Assembly: GCA_012064415.1 (NCBI GenBank)
Contig: SSNU01000219.1
Span: 186,001 to 250,000 of the forward strand
Direction of reading: 5' to 3'
DNA from: Gyrodactylus bullatarudis
Taxonomy: Eukaryota > Platyhelminthes > Monogenea > Gyrodactylidea > Gyrodactylidae
Length of the DNA stretch: 64,000 nucleotides
Both the position numbers and the translations under genes were made by a program. Below are positions 45,424 through 57,300 of the stretch, one piece after another (positions within the stretch are counted from its first letter, which is position 1; the number at the start of each line of letters is the position of its first letter). The notes under the pieces were generated by a model. That model was not told where the DNA came from, did not search any database, and saw only the letters and a program-made list of their open reading frames with translations.

Positions 45424-45798
45424 CTTGATTTCACTCTCTGGATTGGAGATTATAAAAAGAGAGATTCCAAAGGAAAACGAAGAACTAAACAAAAGATACA
45501 AATTACATCTATCAGAACTTACATGTAGGGGTAAAGTAATAGTTTACTGAGAATTACTCTCCATCAAAAGGCCGAGTAACTTCTAGAATCTAAAAACAAA
45601 ATAGAATAGAGAATTTAGATTGTGACAATCCAAGAGTCTATGGTTTGAAAAGAAGAAAGACAAATATTTGAAATAATAATCTAATTACTTATTCATATAT
45701 ATAGATTAAAAAATAATAATCAATAAAAAATAAATCATAATTATCAAAGACGTTGTTTGATTGGAATACATATCATGAGCGAGATAGACAGAAAAAAT

Positions 45799-46843
45799 TT
45801 AAATCTTTTGAGTTAATTCGGGAACAATTTGAAAGAGATCTCCAACAAGACCGTAATCTGATACCTGAAAGATGGGAGAATCTGGGTCCTTATTGATAGC
45901 GACTATTATTTTACTATCTTTCATACCAGCTAAATGTTGTATGGCTCCACTAATTCCAATGGCAATGTATAGTTCAGGAGCAACCATTTTTCCCGTCTGT
46001 CCAACCTGTATTTCATTGGAACAGAAACCAGCATCAACAGCAGCCCTTGAAGCCCCAACAGCAGCTCCGAGTTTGTCAGCTAGATCATACACCAATTGAA
46101 AACCTTCTTTGCTTTTCAAGGCACGTCCACCTGACACGACTACCTTTGCAGAAGATAAATCAGGTCGGTCAGACTTGACTATTTCTTGACTAACAAATTC
46201 ACTTAGGCTGGCATATTTGGAAACGTCAATTATTTCGCCATCGACGATTTCTCCATTTCCGGCATTCTCTTTAGCTGGAGTAAATGCAGTACTTCTTATA
46301 GTAATCAGTTTAAGAGCATCCATAGATTCAAGCTTAAGAATGGCATTTCCTGCGTAAATTGAGCGAACAAATTTATTTTCCGATTCAATTCCTGTGACAT
46401 CACTAATTGGAGAGACATCGAAGTTGATAGCAACACGGGGCAAAATATTTTTACCGAATGCTGAGCTTGAGGCAAAAATATGCGAGAATTTGAACGATTT
46501 CTGGATTTTCACTAAATAAGGAGCAATAACTTCAGGCAAAAAGTTCTGAAAAGTTATTTCTGAATAAGGAAACACTAAGATTAATTACTTTAAGTTCAGG
46601 CTTATCAATCAGAATAACTTTTGAGATATTTTCAATTTTTTGAACTTGCTCTGCTACTGTTCTGCATTCATTCCCGATTACTAATGCTGAGACGTCCCCA
46701 CATGTTTTAGCAGCAGTGATAACATTAAGATTTGCCGGTTCTATTTTTTTGTTATCATGTTCTATTAAAACTAGGGAGCTTGAGAAACGTTTGGTAAAGG
46801 AGAATGCTGGAGTTTTAGAGAAAAACAAAATATTTTTTAGCAT
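45799..46843 (-). CDS. ETFA: electron transfer flavoprotein subunit alpha, mitochondrial
   Basis: Exons 46589-46843 and 45799-46545 are separated by a 43-nt intron (GTAATT ... TTTTCAG). They give 333 residues, the same length as human ETFA. The first ~22 residues (MLKNILFFSKTPAFSFTKRF) form a typical matrix-targeting peptide; an in-frame TAG lies upstream, so ATG 46843 is the start. The N-terminal domain has LVLIEHDN, and the join reads KPELK-NFLPEVIAP. The C-terminal FAD domain has SAKVVVSGGRALKS, GASRAAVDAGFCSNE, VGQTGKMVAPELYIAIGISG and IVAINKDPDSPIFQVSDYG, fitting the ETF-alpha signature. With ETF-beta it takes electrons from acyl-CoA and other matrix dehydrogenases to ETF-ubiquinone oxidoreductase. 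It lies head to head with the small plus-strand gene at 47083. No lost key residue was noticed. Confidence 0.97.
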
Positions 46844-47082
46844 ACTTTTTGTATTAATGCTCTTTTTCAATAGTTTAAACAACCGGGACTAGCATTTCAA
46901 GCTACTGTTTAAAATTAAACAATAATTTTTTCATTTTTATTAAAATTGAAATTCAATAGGCTGAAATTCTCAGATTATTCAAGCGTAACTTAATTTTATT
47001 GATTTAGAGATCAAGAAATAATTATGTTCAGTAAATATAGATATTAAATTCAAGGAACTATACTAGTTTTTTCAGTAATAAC
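46844..47082. promoter_or_regulatory. short shared promoter between ETFA and a divergent gene
   Basis: Only 239 bases separate the two start codons, which face away from each other, so both 5' UTRs and promoters must lie here unless there are upstream non-coding exons. No clear TATA box was identified. Confidence 0.5.
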
Positions 47083-47828
47083 ATGCACGATAGAACGAAT
47101 TTCGTTTCAGCTTACAAACTTTCACAAGAAAAAGGATGTAAAGAGGGCTCAAAAATGTAAGCTTCTGCTATCATTTTATTATTTCACTATCTAGGGTTTC
47201 GGATAATCTTTCAAACTACAAGAGATCTTACAATGGATCTGTAATGGGATCTGTAAGTTGGTTTTTATTCTCCTAACTGTAGCAGGAATCTTCCTACTAT
47301 ACTTCATCTTATTTGTCATCAAAGAAAACGAAAAGATCTTTTCTTGATAATGAAGATGTTCCAGATCTAATAAATCAAATTAAACTGAAAAAACTCAATG
47401 AAACCAACCTGGAAATATTTCTAGAATTATTTGAACTAACGTCTGATTCAGCAAAGACAATAAAATCGCATATGCTTGTTATCTATTGCCAAGAAATGGG
47501 GTTTCTCAAGCTTACTCTACTTGATCAAATAGAAATCAAATTCTTAATTGATTTGATATGCGGACAACTCGATAGAAATTTTGGAAAATCCATTGGCTTC
47601 ACAATATTTTTAAGCCATAATTTCTTTAAATTAACTTCGTCTGATCAGCTGAGAACAAATTTGGAAAATGGAAACATAGTTCAACTCGGTTCAATAGAAA
47701 AGAAAATGAAGGATATTCTTAAAGGATTATTGAAAAATTCAAAGAGTCTATCAAAGATTGAATATAATCTCGATTATGTTCAGAAACAATGTGTGTATCT
47801 CTATGAATGCCTCAGTTTCGAAGAATAG
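47083..47828 (+). CDS. uncharacterised 225-residue protein, three exons with tiny introns
   Basis: Exons 47083-47156, 47195-47252 and 47283-47828 join in phase across introns of 38 and 30 nt, with donors GTAAGC and GTAAGT and acceptors CTAG and GTAG; the 30-nt intron contains a CTAAC branch-like motif and an in-frame stop, so it must be removed. The N-terminus is Ser/Tyr/Asn-rich (SDNLSNYKRSYNGSVMGS, SSYYTSSYLSSKK). From residue ~60 the chain is helical, with LINQIKLKKLNETNLEIFLE, LLDQIEIKFLIDLICGQL and IEKKMKDILKGLLKN, ending YVQKQCVYLYECLSFEE. No family is recognised. The helical part might bind a partner protein; that is inference. It is divergent from ETFA and upstream of KANK on the same strand. 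Confidence 0.75.
47157..47194 (+). other. 38-nt spliceosomal intron
   Basis: GTAAGCTTC at the 5' end and TTTCACTATCTAG at the 3' end; removal keeps the frame (AT joined to G, then GTT). Confidence 0.65.
47253..47282 (+). other. 30-nt spliceosomal intron
   Basis: Starts GTAAGT, ends CTAACTGTAG. It is a multiple of three but carries an in-frame TAA, so it is not coding. This is near the lower size limit for introns in animals. Confidence 0.6.
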
Positions 47829-48358
47829 AAATACAAAATTTGGAAGTTCCCGAGTCGACCAATTTCATTCAGACGCATCTATGCGAAGTTAGACAACTGA
47901 TTTCTTTATTTTCAACTATTTTAATTACTTTGCCTAATAAGAAAATATTATCTGTAATTTATGCATTTAATCTAAACTTGGATTAAAATAAAAAATTAAA
48001 CCATAAAATTACAGAATAAAATTTTTAAAGTACATTCGTCTAATGTCAAATTGACATTGTCAATAGGAGCAATTTCTGGAAAAAGTATTTACATACATGA
48101 GTATTGTTGTAGTAATCTATAACATTTAAATTCTAATTCTCTATCATATGATATGAATTATTCATAATGAGTCACCAAGTTCCTGTCCAATTTGGAATTC
48201 TTGAATATTTTAAATTCATAATTTTACGATAACTGTTTAAAACTTTATTAAGTTAACTTGTAGTTTTAGTATAACCCGCGAATTTAATTTATTCAATATT
48301 GTATTATGCAATTTAAAAGATAATATAAAAGTTTTTCGGTTTTATATTCAAATCTAAA
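47829..48358. other. intergenic or 5' UTR region upstream of KANK
   Basis: AT-rich, no ORF. Probably holds the 3' UTR of the small gene and the promoter or leader of KANK. An in-frame TAA lies 33 bases before the KANK ATG. Confidence 0.45.
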
Positions 48359-51300
48359 ATGCAAGGGAACTACACTGAGCCAAATAGCCCTGTTATTCCC
48401 AAGCGGGGTGTTTCAATTACTCCTAGAATTTATTCAGATGAGAGTAAACCTATTTTATCCAACAGTCCTGGGAATAGAACTATCCGGAGTCGTTTCCAAA
48501 CACATTTCAAAGATAATATGAATCCAAAAACTAGCTCCAATAGTTTCTCTGTCAATCACCGTGAATCCGACGAATTTTTCATCTATGGTACAAAAACAGC
48601 TGTTCGAACACCTTTTATTGATTCGCAACAAATTAACTCTTCTAATTCTCAATATAACAATTCTGGATCTTATTCAACTTCTAAATCCACTAAGTTTCAA
48701 GCTGGTTATCCACCTACTTTGCCAAATTATGATGATATTAAAAAATCGAATTCTTGTAGTCGGTCAGGCAGTTTCAGCGGAATTCATACTGTCCGTGAAA
48801 ATATGTGTGTCAATTCACCCACATTTGTAAACACTGAAATCCATCAGCCAGGTAATTTTCAGAATTCTGGAGATTGCTTAGAATCAAATGAAATTATGGC
48901 CAATACAACACAAAACGAAGAAGAAGAAATAGAAGAAATAATAGAAGAAGAAATTCGTACAGTGCGTAAAAAAATGCCTAGTCATAAGATTCTCGAAACT
49001 CGAATAGCACAAAATGCAGCTGTTGGAGATAGTAATGTGAATTTTGTCAAAGTTTCAGAAAGTGGTAATTTTGACATTAATAGTCTATCGGACGAACAAT
49101 TGCTTCGTCTCGAAGAAATTTTTCGAAAGAAAATTTTTGACTCTCAACCTAGAAAAACTGATTTATGCATTCAATCTTGTGTATCTCAACAGAATGCTAG
49201 TACAATGATTCGTCCACCAAGTCCTGCTCCTAATCGAAATGTAGGCATGATATTTAAGCCAGCAACCAATGAATTTGGAACAAACACTTCTATATGTTGC
49301 TCTCAACAAGATGCTGGTTCTAATTGTGCTGAAACTGACGAAGAGATTCGAGTCTGGTTTAAACAACGAATCGGTTACATGACCGAAGCGAACCAAGAAC
49401 TAATTCTTCAGTTGGCTTTTCAATTCAAGAATGATCGTCAAAAGTTTATTTCACTTTTGAGTGAAATAATCTCTAAGCAAAAGGTCTCTGTGGGCTTAGA
49501 GTGCCGACCAGAGGTGGAAACAAGGCATACTACTTTTACAAAAACAGAATTCTCTAACAATATTGCCATAGGGGAAGATTCTACTTCAGCTATTGTAAAG
49601 TCTCATCCAACACCTTCTCAGTGTAAAGGAATTAATGTACGCCCAGATCTCAAAAGTCATAGTATCAATACAGACATTATTATGACAAGAACCCAAGCTT
49701 CGATGGCTGTACCAGATCCAATAGAAACTGTTGAGCATGGAATGGTGACAGATACAGCTATTCCCGTCTGTCATCGTCAAATGAATACTGATCCTGTCAA
49801 AAACAACACATTCCATGGCCAGACACCAAGTGAATTTCTCGATAGCTTAATCACATCATCAGCTCTTGAGTCAGCAACAGAAATCTACGAGAAACGAATG
49901 TCTGAATATAGATCAAATTTAAAAAATTGTGAGACAAACACTGAATGTGTACCGATTCCCGTCAAATGCGAATCCGTTAGCCAAGAAGTTGATGCAACAG
50001 ATCCTGCCCTTCTAAGACCCATAGTTGATTGGAATCTCGAGGAACACTACAAAGTTCGTGAATCTAACAAAAGAACAGGTATCTCTCAAACACAACAAAA
50101 GCTCCCTGTTAATAGTTACATTCATGTGAGTCTGATAAATATTCTTTTATGAATCATATCGATTACTATTGCTACTTTTTATTACTTTACAAAGAATAGT
50201 TTTCATCGAAAAGTCATAATCTTTTTATTACACTGCATAATTAAATTAAAATTGCGCATTTTATCCCTCTCTTGCAATACTAGCATGATGAAAATGAGAT
50301 AAGGAATTTTCTATTTTACTATTTCAAGAATTCCATTCAAGATCTTGTCTTCATGACGACTCGTTTAGATACTTTTTTCGTAAATTGTACAGTTTTGTGT
50401 ACATGTTTTGCTTGGAATGTGATTATGCTAAAAAAATTAATTCAAAATTTATTACGAATCATTCCGATTTATTTAAATATATTATCAATTAGAAATAGAT
50501 TAACTTATGATCAAATTATTCTATAGGCTTCGACAATAGGACCAGTAAAGGATACTGGAACCGGTGGAAATGTTGAGGGAGTTCACGAAGATCGTGGGGT
50601 ATCTGCAGAGGAAGTGGCCAAATCAAAATTACTCCTAGAATCCTGGGAGGCGACAACGGAACTCGATGAAAAATCTGAGAACAAGTTTCTCGGCAATAGT
50701 TCAAGAATATCAATGGAAGATATTGGTCGCTGTCTGACTGGATCCAATAGAGTTGGAGAGGACTCTCTACGAATCAGAGGTGAATCTATCAAAATGAGAG
50801 AAATTCCTACTCGAGTGAGTTTATTAAGATTAACAGAAATTTTTATGAAAAGATTTTACCCGATTAAAATCTATGACTCTTAAAATCCAGTATAATCTAA
50901 CTCTTATCAGATTTTCTACACCATTAATTGGTTCATTCTTTTAATGACTATAAAAGTTTCTATTAAATTAAAATATGTTTTTTCTTTCCATTATCTAAAA
51001 ATTCATGATAATCTGTAAAAAAGTATCTTCAAGTAAAGATATGATCATTAAAAATAGTTTTTTTTATTTTTAACTCGGTTCAGTTCCTTGAGATGATTGT
51101 TAAACCATAGACCTTTTTGAAAATATCTTTTCAATGATAAAATTATGAAAAAGGAGATACAAAATTCAGATCTTTTAGGCTGTTGAATGGCTAAGAAATG
51201 CTGAAACTATCAAAATTGATTTCCTGAAATCTTTGGCCATTGGTCATAGATGGTCTGGTATCTGAAATTCACATTGCTCGGATGGATTTTTACTCATAAA

Positions 51301-54300
51301 TTGTCTCATCAAATCTTTACTGGTAGCGAACCTTGATATTTTCTATTCATTTACTGAAAGGATATCAAATCATATTAAAAATAAATCTTGAGAGGGGGGT
51401 AATTACACGACTTGAAGTATCTCCTTAATCTTACTTGAAAAAGCTTTGTTCCAGATAGCTGGTTAGCTAAGTAGATTTTTGTGTAAAAATACAGAGCTTT
51501 TTGGAATCAATTAATAAAAGGAATTTAGTAGCAGAATTATGCTCAATCAGATATTCCAGGAGTTAATTGAGATGCAAATATATTAAAATTAATTTCATGT
51601 AACAGAACTATTAATAGATAAAGGAGTTTTGTTATTGCTTAATTAGAAAAAAAGTTTTCAACTTCAATTGTGACATGTTTAGGATAAATAACTACTACAT
51701 AGTAGAGTAATAGAAAGTTTTATTTTCCCCCAAAAATGTTCAATACCTTAATCAAATATTCACATTTCAACCGGGAAAATTAAGATGAAAAATTCTGATG
51801 GACAAAAATCCCAATTTCCCAAAAATCATCGAAATTCATGTAGTAAAATTCATTGAAAAATCTTGGCGCATGTTCAAAAACTGTCATCTTCAATCGAGAT
51901 CAAAAAAAGTCGAAAACGTGTGGTCTATAGGAAAAAATTATTAGTTTTCGATTATCTGAGATTAATGAAGGTAAAAGTTTACAAAAATTAGCCCTCTCTA
52001 CTCCATAGCATAGCTCATTGTTTTTAATGTCATTGAGATGAGCTCTTGGAGTTTATAATATGTTTGCCTTGCCAAGAAAACGACACGTGCAATGAAAGAA
52101 TTTCACTTGAGAGTGTTGTTAGCTTTGTACATCCTCTTTTATAAAGTATGCTTTAAAGTAATCTATTATTACCATTATACAATGGAAATGTTTTTGTTTC
52201 ACTCTCTTAAGAGCTTCTTCTCTCAGTACAGATACAGATCTAAAGGCTCTCACTTACTCTGTAAGAGACAATAGCAACTCTATGACTTTTTCTCTTTCGA
52301 TTCATCAAGTACTTTATAATTTTTATTTAATGCAAAAATTATAACATCAACTAGAGAACATCAACAGCAGTGAAGTATAGTGAATGTTGTTAGAAAAAAT
52401 AAACTTTACTCTCTTTCTATCATACATGACTCATTTTGTATTGTTTTATTGATTTTTGTCAGAAATCTAACACCTTTCTTCTGTCTCTCATTCTGATCTA
52501 AAATTACTCTAATTTTTTCATTCTATTTCGGCAGACTTTTCTTTTCATTAAGGTATCAAAATTTTCAAGGTACAATTTCACTGATTTGAGAAAAAACCGA
52601 AAAAAACTGGCGCGATTTTTCATTTTTTAAAACTGAATTGAAAATATTTTTTGATCTAAAAATTTCTGAAAGTCATGGATTCCCAACTTCATATTAATTA
52701 GCTTAGTTATTTAATGATATCTTTAGACTAATTAAGTAAGTTATGAGCCGAACTTTTAGCTTCACATATAATGTCTGAAAGAGGAAAAATAGTTTGATTC
52801 ATTTAACTTTCTTATTTTCAATGTGTGAATGACAAAATAAAATCGAGATGCTAAACGATAATCTTTAAGGTGAAAATATTCAAAAGACACTGAGAAAATG
52901 TAAATTATAAGCTTTTGCCGATGATCAGCTTTTGTTTATCTGATAAAAAAACGTTTTACTGTAAATTAAACAAATATTCTTTCTATTAACCACACAAACT
53001 TTTTTCAAATAATAGAAAAAAAGCATTTGTTTAAATCGAAATAGTGGTTGGAGAAATATGTTACTGTTTTAATTGGAAAGATTTTTACATTTTATTTCTA
53101 AATCATTCAGCTTGAACCATGATCAAAAATAATTTGAACTTTTTCATGACACTTGACTTCGATCATTTTCAATTATGGTAGTACCACTATATACAGTTAA
53201 ACGCAATTAAATATTTAAATAAATCAATGTGTAACAATCGTAGTCAAGATTGTCTGATTCACTATTACTCTCTCTCTCTACAATGACATCATATAAATAT
53301 ATTGACAATGAGTTCTATATGATTCTCACATTCAATTCATTACACTGTATAACATTAATTCTATTATAATTATATAATTTTTAAACATACCTATTTCCAA
53401 TACTTATTTTTTAGAAAATCAAAAAAACGAACTAAAGCTAGTTGATATGAAGATGAGAATTAAATATTTTTACAAAAACCTCAATATTTTTCTCCGGATT
53501 CACAGGAAAAAATTATTTTTTGAATTCTGAAACGGAATGAGCTAGTGAGATGTGGATATTCGAAAAAAATTCAATCTGACCAAAATTAGGCCGTTTTTCG
53601 AAATTCGAAAATGTACCAAATTACCACTTTGAACCCAAAATTTTTATCGATTTCGATGATTCGATGCAGTTGAATGATGATATTTGGGATCAACATTAGA
53701 CGAAGAATTCGAATTCCATATTTTGGATAATTTGCTTTCGTGATAATCGAAAAATTCAAATAATTCGATTTTCAGTGAACTTCTGCAAGTGAATTCGAAT
53801 TCTTCGTTGATCCCAAATATCAGTACTTAACTGCTTCGAATCATCGAAATCGATAGAAATTTTGGGTTCAAAAGTTGAAATAGTGGAAATTTGGTACATC
53901 TGTTTTGTTCCATGCTGGAATATGAAATCTTCAATAAAAATTAGTAAAAGTAGTTTTAATTGGGATATAATCAACCAATTACATTTTCGAAATTCGAAAA
54001 AACGGCCTAATTCTGGTCAGATTGAAAAAATGAAACTATTTGTAAAATTTTGCAAAAATATTCGAATAATTCCGGTGTATTTTTGTAAATGGGAAAATAC
54101 AAGTAGGCTCATCTGGTCAAAACAAAATAATACCAGACGTTTCAGTAAAGAGATTTATACATGAGACTCATAACCTATTCACTAACTTCGTCAAATAGAA
54201 TATATGCGAAATTTGCACGAAGCGCAAAATGGTGCTTCAAAAAATTAAATTCAGGAAAAAATTTACTCAAATTTGACCTCATGACCTGAGCATACTAGAA

Positions 54301-57300
54301 AAGTCTCAGTTAATGTGTATTTTTCGCATAAAAAACTGTGATAAAATATGATTATTAGAAGATCGATACCATCGATGTTGGAATTCGAACCATGATCAAT
54401 GCAAACACCAAGGTAACCATAAATTTAAGAGTTTCATGAGGCATTTTTCTCAAAATTTACTCATACATTTCCATCCATCTATTGTTAATAATTTAATTAA
54501 AATGAAAATTTCTAATTCTCCCCTTTTTATTCTAGACAGAGGTTGTCATTGAAGATTACAATGGTGTTCAGTTATCTTCAAATTGTGACATCACCATTGA
54601 TCGAATACCCTCGAATAGTTCTCAATTGAAGAGACGTCAGTTAAAGTGTGATGCTGGGGAAAGTTTTGACCAGACTGAAGCTCACATTATTCAAAATTCT
54701 AATATTGTCAACTTGAAAAAAGTTTACCCAGAAAAAATTAAGTCATGTAAGTCTGAGGAATTTTTAATTTAAGATTTTTTAGTTTAAATTTTTACATCAG
54801 AAACTCGAATTTGATTGAGAACTTTTGAAATCTCGAACATGAGGCAAACTTTTTAAAGAAAAAATAAGGTTAATAATCACTGGTTATACAGTTAATTACA
54901 CAGATGATGACACGCTAGTTGAATATTTTTCATACCAGAATTATATTTATACCTCCCTGCCCTGACCTCGATGACCAATAGATATCGAGAATCTCAACAA
55001 CCAATCAAAATCGAGTTTTTTCACTCTCACATTTTCTCTTCATTTTTTTCAAATCCTACTGAATTAGGTAACTAAGAATGTTGGACTTTTTTGAATGATA
55101 GAAATGTATGATAAAAAAATTTATTCAATGAAATTGAAAACATCATTAAGTTTCTTGTTCTCAATTTTTTTCCAAATAGATGATCTTTCTAACAGACGCA
55201 TAATTTCAAATTTCGAGCTAGTGTTAAATTCCTCTCTTTTGGAACTTGGAGTTGAATTTTATTGTTGATTTCAAAGTGAAAAAATGATCACGTGTTGTTT
55301 TTTAGGATCACCTCTGATTAGCGCCATAAAATTTTTGATAGACTTGGGATCCAAATTCGGCTTTCATACGCTGAAGAAGGTTGATCCTCAAATCTCATTT
55401 AGAATATTTGATCTCTTTATCTAATCGTGATCATTTTCTCACTTTCAACTCAAAATTCCAAAAGATGAAATTCGAAATATTGCCACATTTTTTTCAATCT
55501 TTCTCATGCATTAAACAAAAGTTGGCCTCGTGTTCGAGATATCAAAATTTTTTCGTTAAATTCGAGCTTTTGATTTAAAAATATTATAAAAGAATTTGAA
55601 TTTATTACTGACTTATCGTTTTGCTTAGTTTGATGATTTTTCCTTTCAGCGACAAAGCCCAATTTAACCCAGACAAGTATTAATCATAATGAATTTCCCT
55701 ACAATGTAAAATACGAAACCTCTGCCTCCAGATTTCCTCGCAAGTTCGGCATTAAACGTGATGACATATCTAGGTGAGTTTATTTCATTCGATCTTCATT
55801 GACAGTTTATTTTCTTCTAAAAAAACAAAACCAAATTTTTATTATTTCCATATGGGATATAATCAATAATTCTAGAAATACTGTATAATAGAATTATAAT
55901 TAGTCATTAGAATCTAATTTTACCACATTCATTTATACTGAATGACTCAAGTTATAAGAAAGAAAGAAGTTGGTTCTCGCTCCGAAAATAGTTATAGTCG
56001 TTTCTCGAAATTAGAGGAAAAGTACTCGAAATTAGTAGAGAGCTGTACAAAATTGATATAGAGCTGTACAAAATTAATGAATAGCTATACAAAAAACGAA
56101 ATAAGCATAGACGAAAAACATATATAATTATTCGAAATTGGTAGAATCCTTGTTCAAAATAAGTCCACACTTTTACATAATAGAGAGAATGCTTAATTAC
56201 AGGTCTTGAGCTGTACAAAATTAGTGAATAGCTTTACGTATTGGACCATTGTTTATTCGTAATTAGTGCAGACTTATTCAATATTAGTGTTTCAACTGAT
56301 CGAATTTAGGAGAATTAAAATTTTTACGATATATTGACTTAAATTCATTGATTGAATCATAAATAATAACTTTTCAATGATAAAAAAATCTATTTAGTTA
56401 GTTAGAGCTTCTTTCTTATGAAAATTATATTTCAATAAATGGATTTTATCAATTTTATAGTCTATATTTTTGATAAATAAGTTTCAATAAACACTATTTG
56501 TTATAAACCTTATAAACTATTCATTAAATATTCAATCTGGTCTAAAGGGTTCTTCCCTAAGAGCTCTCCTCATGAATTTCAACATATTTTCATAATAAGG
56601 AGAAAAATCGTTGTCATGTATTCTTGCTATTGAAATTTCAATATTGTTTGTGAGATCAACGTTGTTTCGTGTTCTGTAGCTTTTGTAAATACTTTTCAAT
56701 TGAGAAAAGGTTTGTTCAATTGGATTCAGCTGAGGGGAATAACGAGGTAAGAATTTAACTATAATATCCTCTCTGAAAGAAGCCCGAACGATATGAGATT
56801 TGTGAAATATAACATTATCCATTCCTAATTTCATTAAGGAATCTTGCCTTTGTTTCTTGAGGTATTGTTTTAGCCTTGCGTAGTTGGTAGTTTCCAGTCT
56901 CATTAGAGAAAGCCTTCTTCCTCAATTTACACGCTGTACTTTTAGTACAGTTCAATGAGCTCGTTACATTTTCAATGTCCCCATTGTTGTTTAGAATATT
57001 GACACCAATTTGAATTTTCGAATTGTCTATTAAAGCTCTGTTCATGTGTGATGGATATGATCTAACCTTTTTAAGGGTTAGATATAAAATGTATCCTATG
57101 TGACCCAAATTGGTCAATGACCAATAGTCATCAAGTAATAGTAAATTAGTCAATGAGTTGATTTCTATTGGAGGAAAGTCTTGTATAATTAGAAAATTTT
57201 AATTCTCCTAAATTCGATCAGTTGAAACACTAATATTGAATAAGTCTGCACTAATTACGAATAAACAATGGTCCAATACGTAAAGCTATTCACTAATTTT

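Larger units (their letters stand above)
50815..54535. other. second intron of KANK
   Basis: Holds the fold-back repeat at 53440-54030 and a decayed fragment near 52560-52720, short CT and AT runs near 53270, and a tRNA-like B box near 54360-54420. No gene seen. Confidence 0.5.

Noticed and set aside
47157..47282. Small introns read as ordinary coding or intergenic sequence
   Set aside because: The 38-nt segment shifts the frame and the 30-nt segment has an in-frame stop, so splicing explains the open frames better.
53756..54164. Overlapping frames on both strands in the KANK intron
   Set aside because: They fall wholly inside the fold-back repeat of family A.
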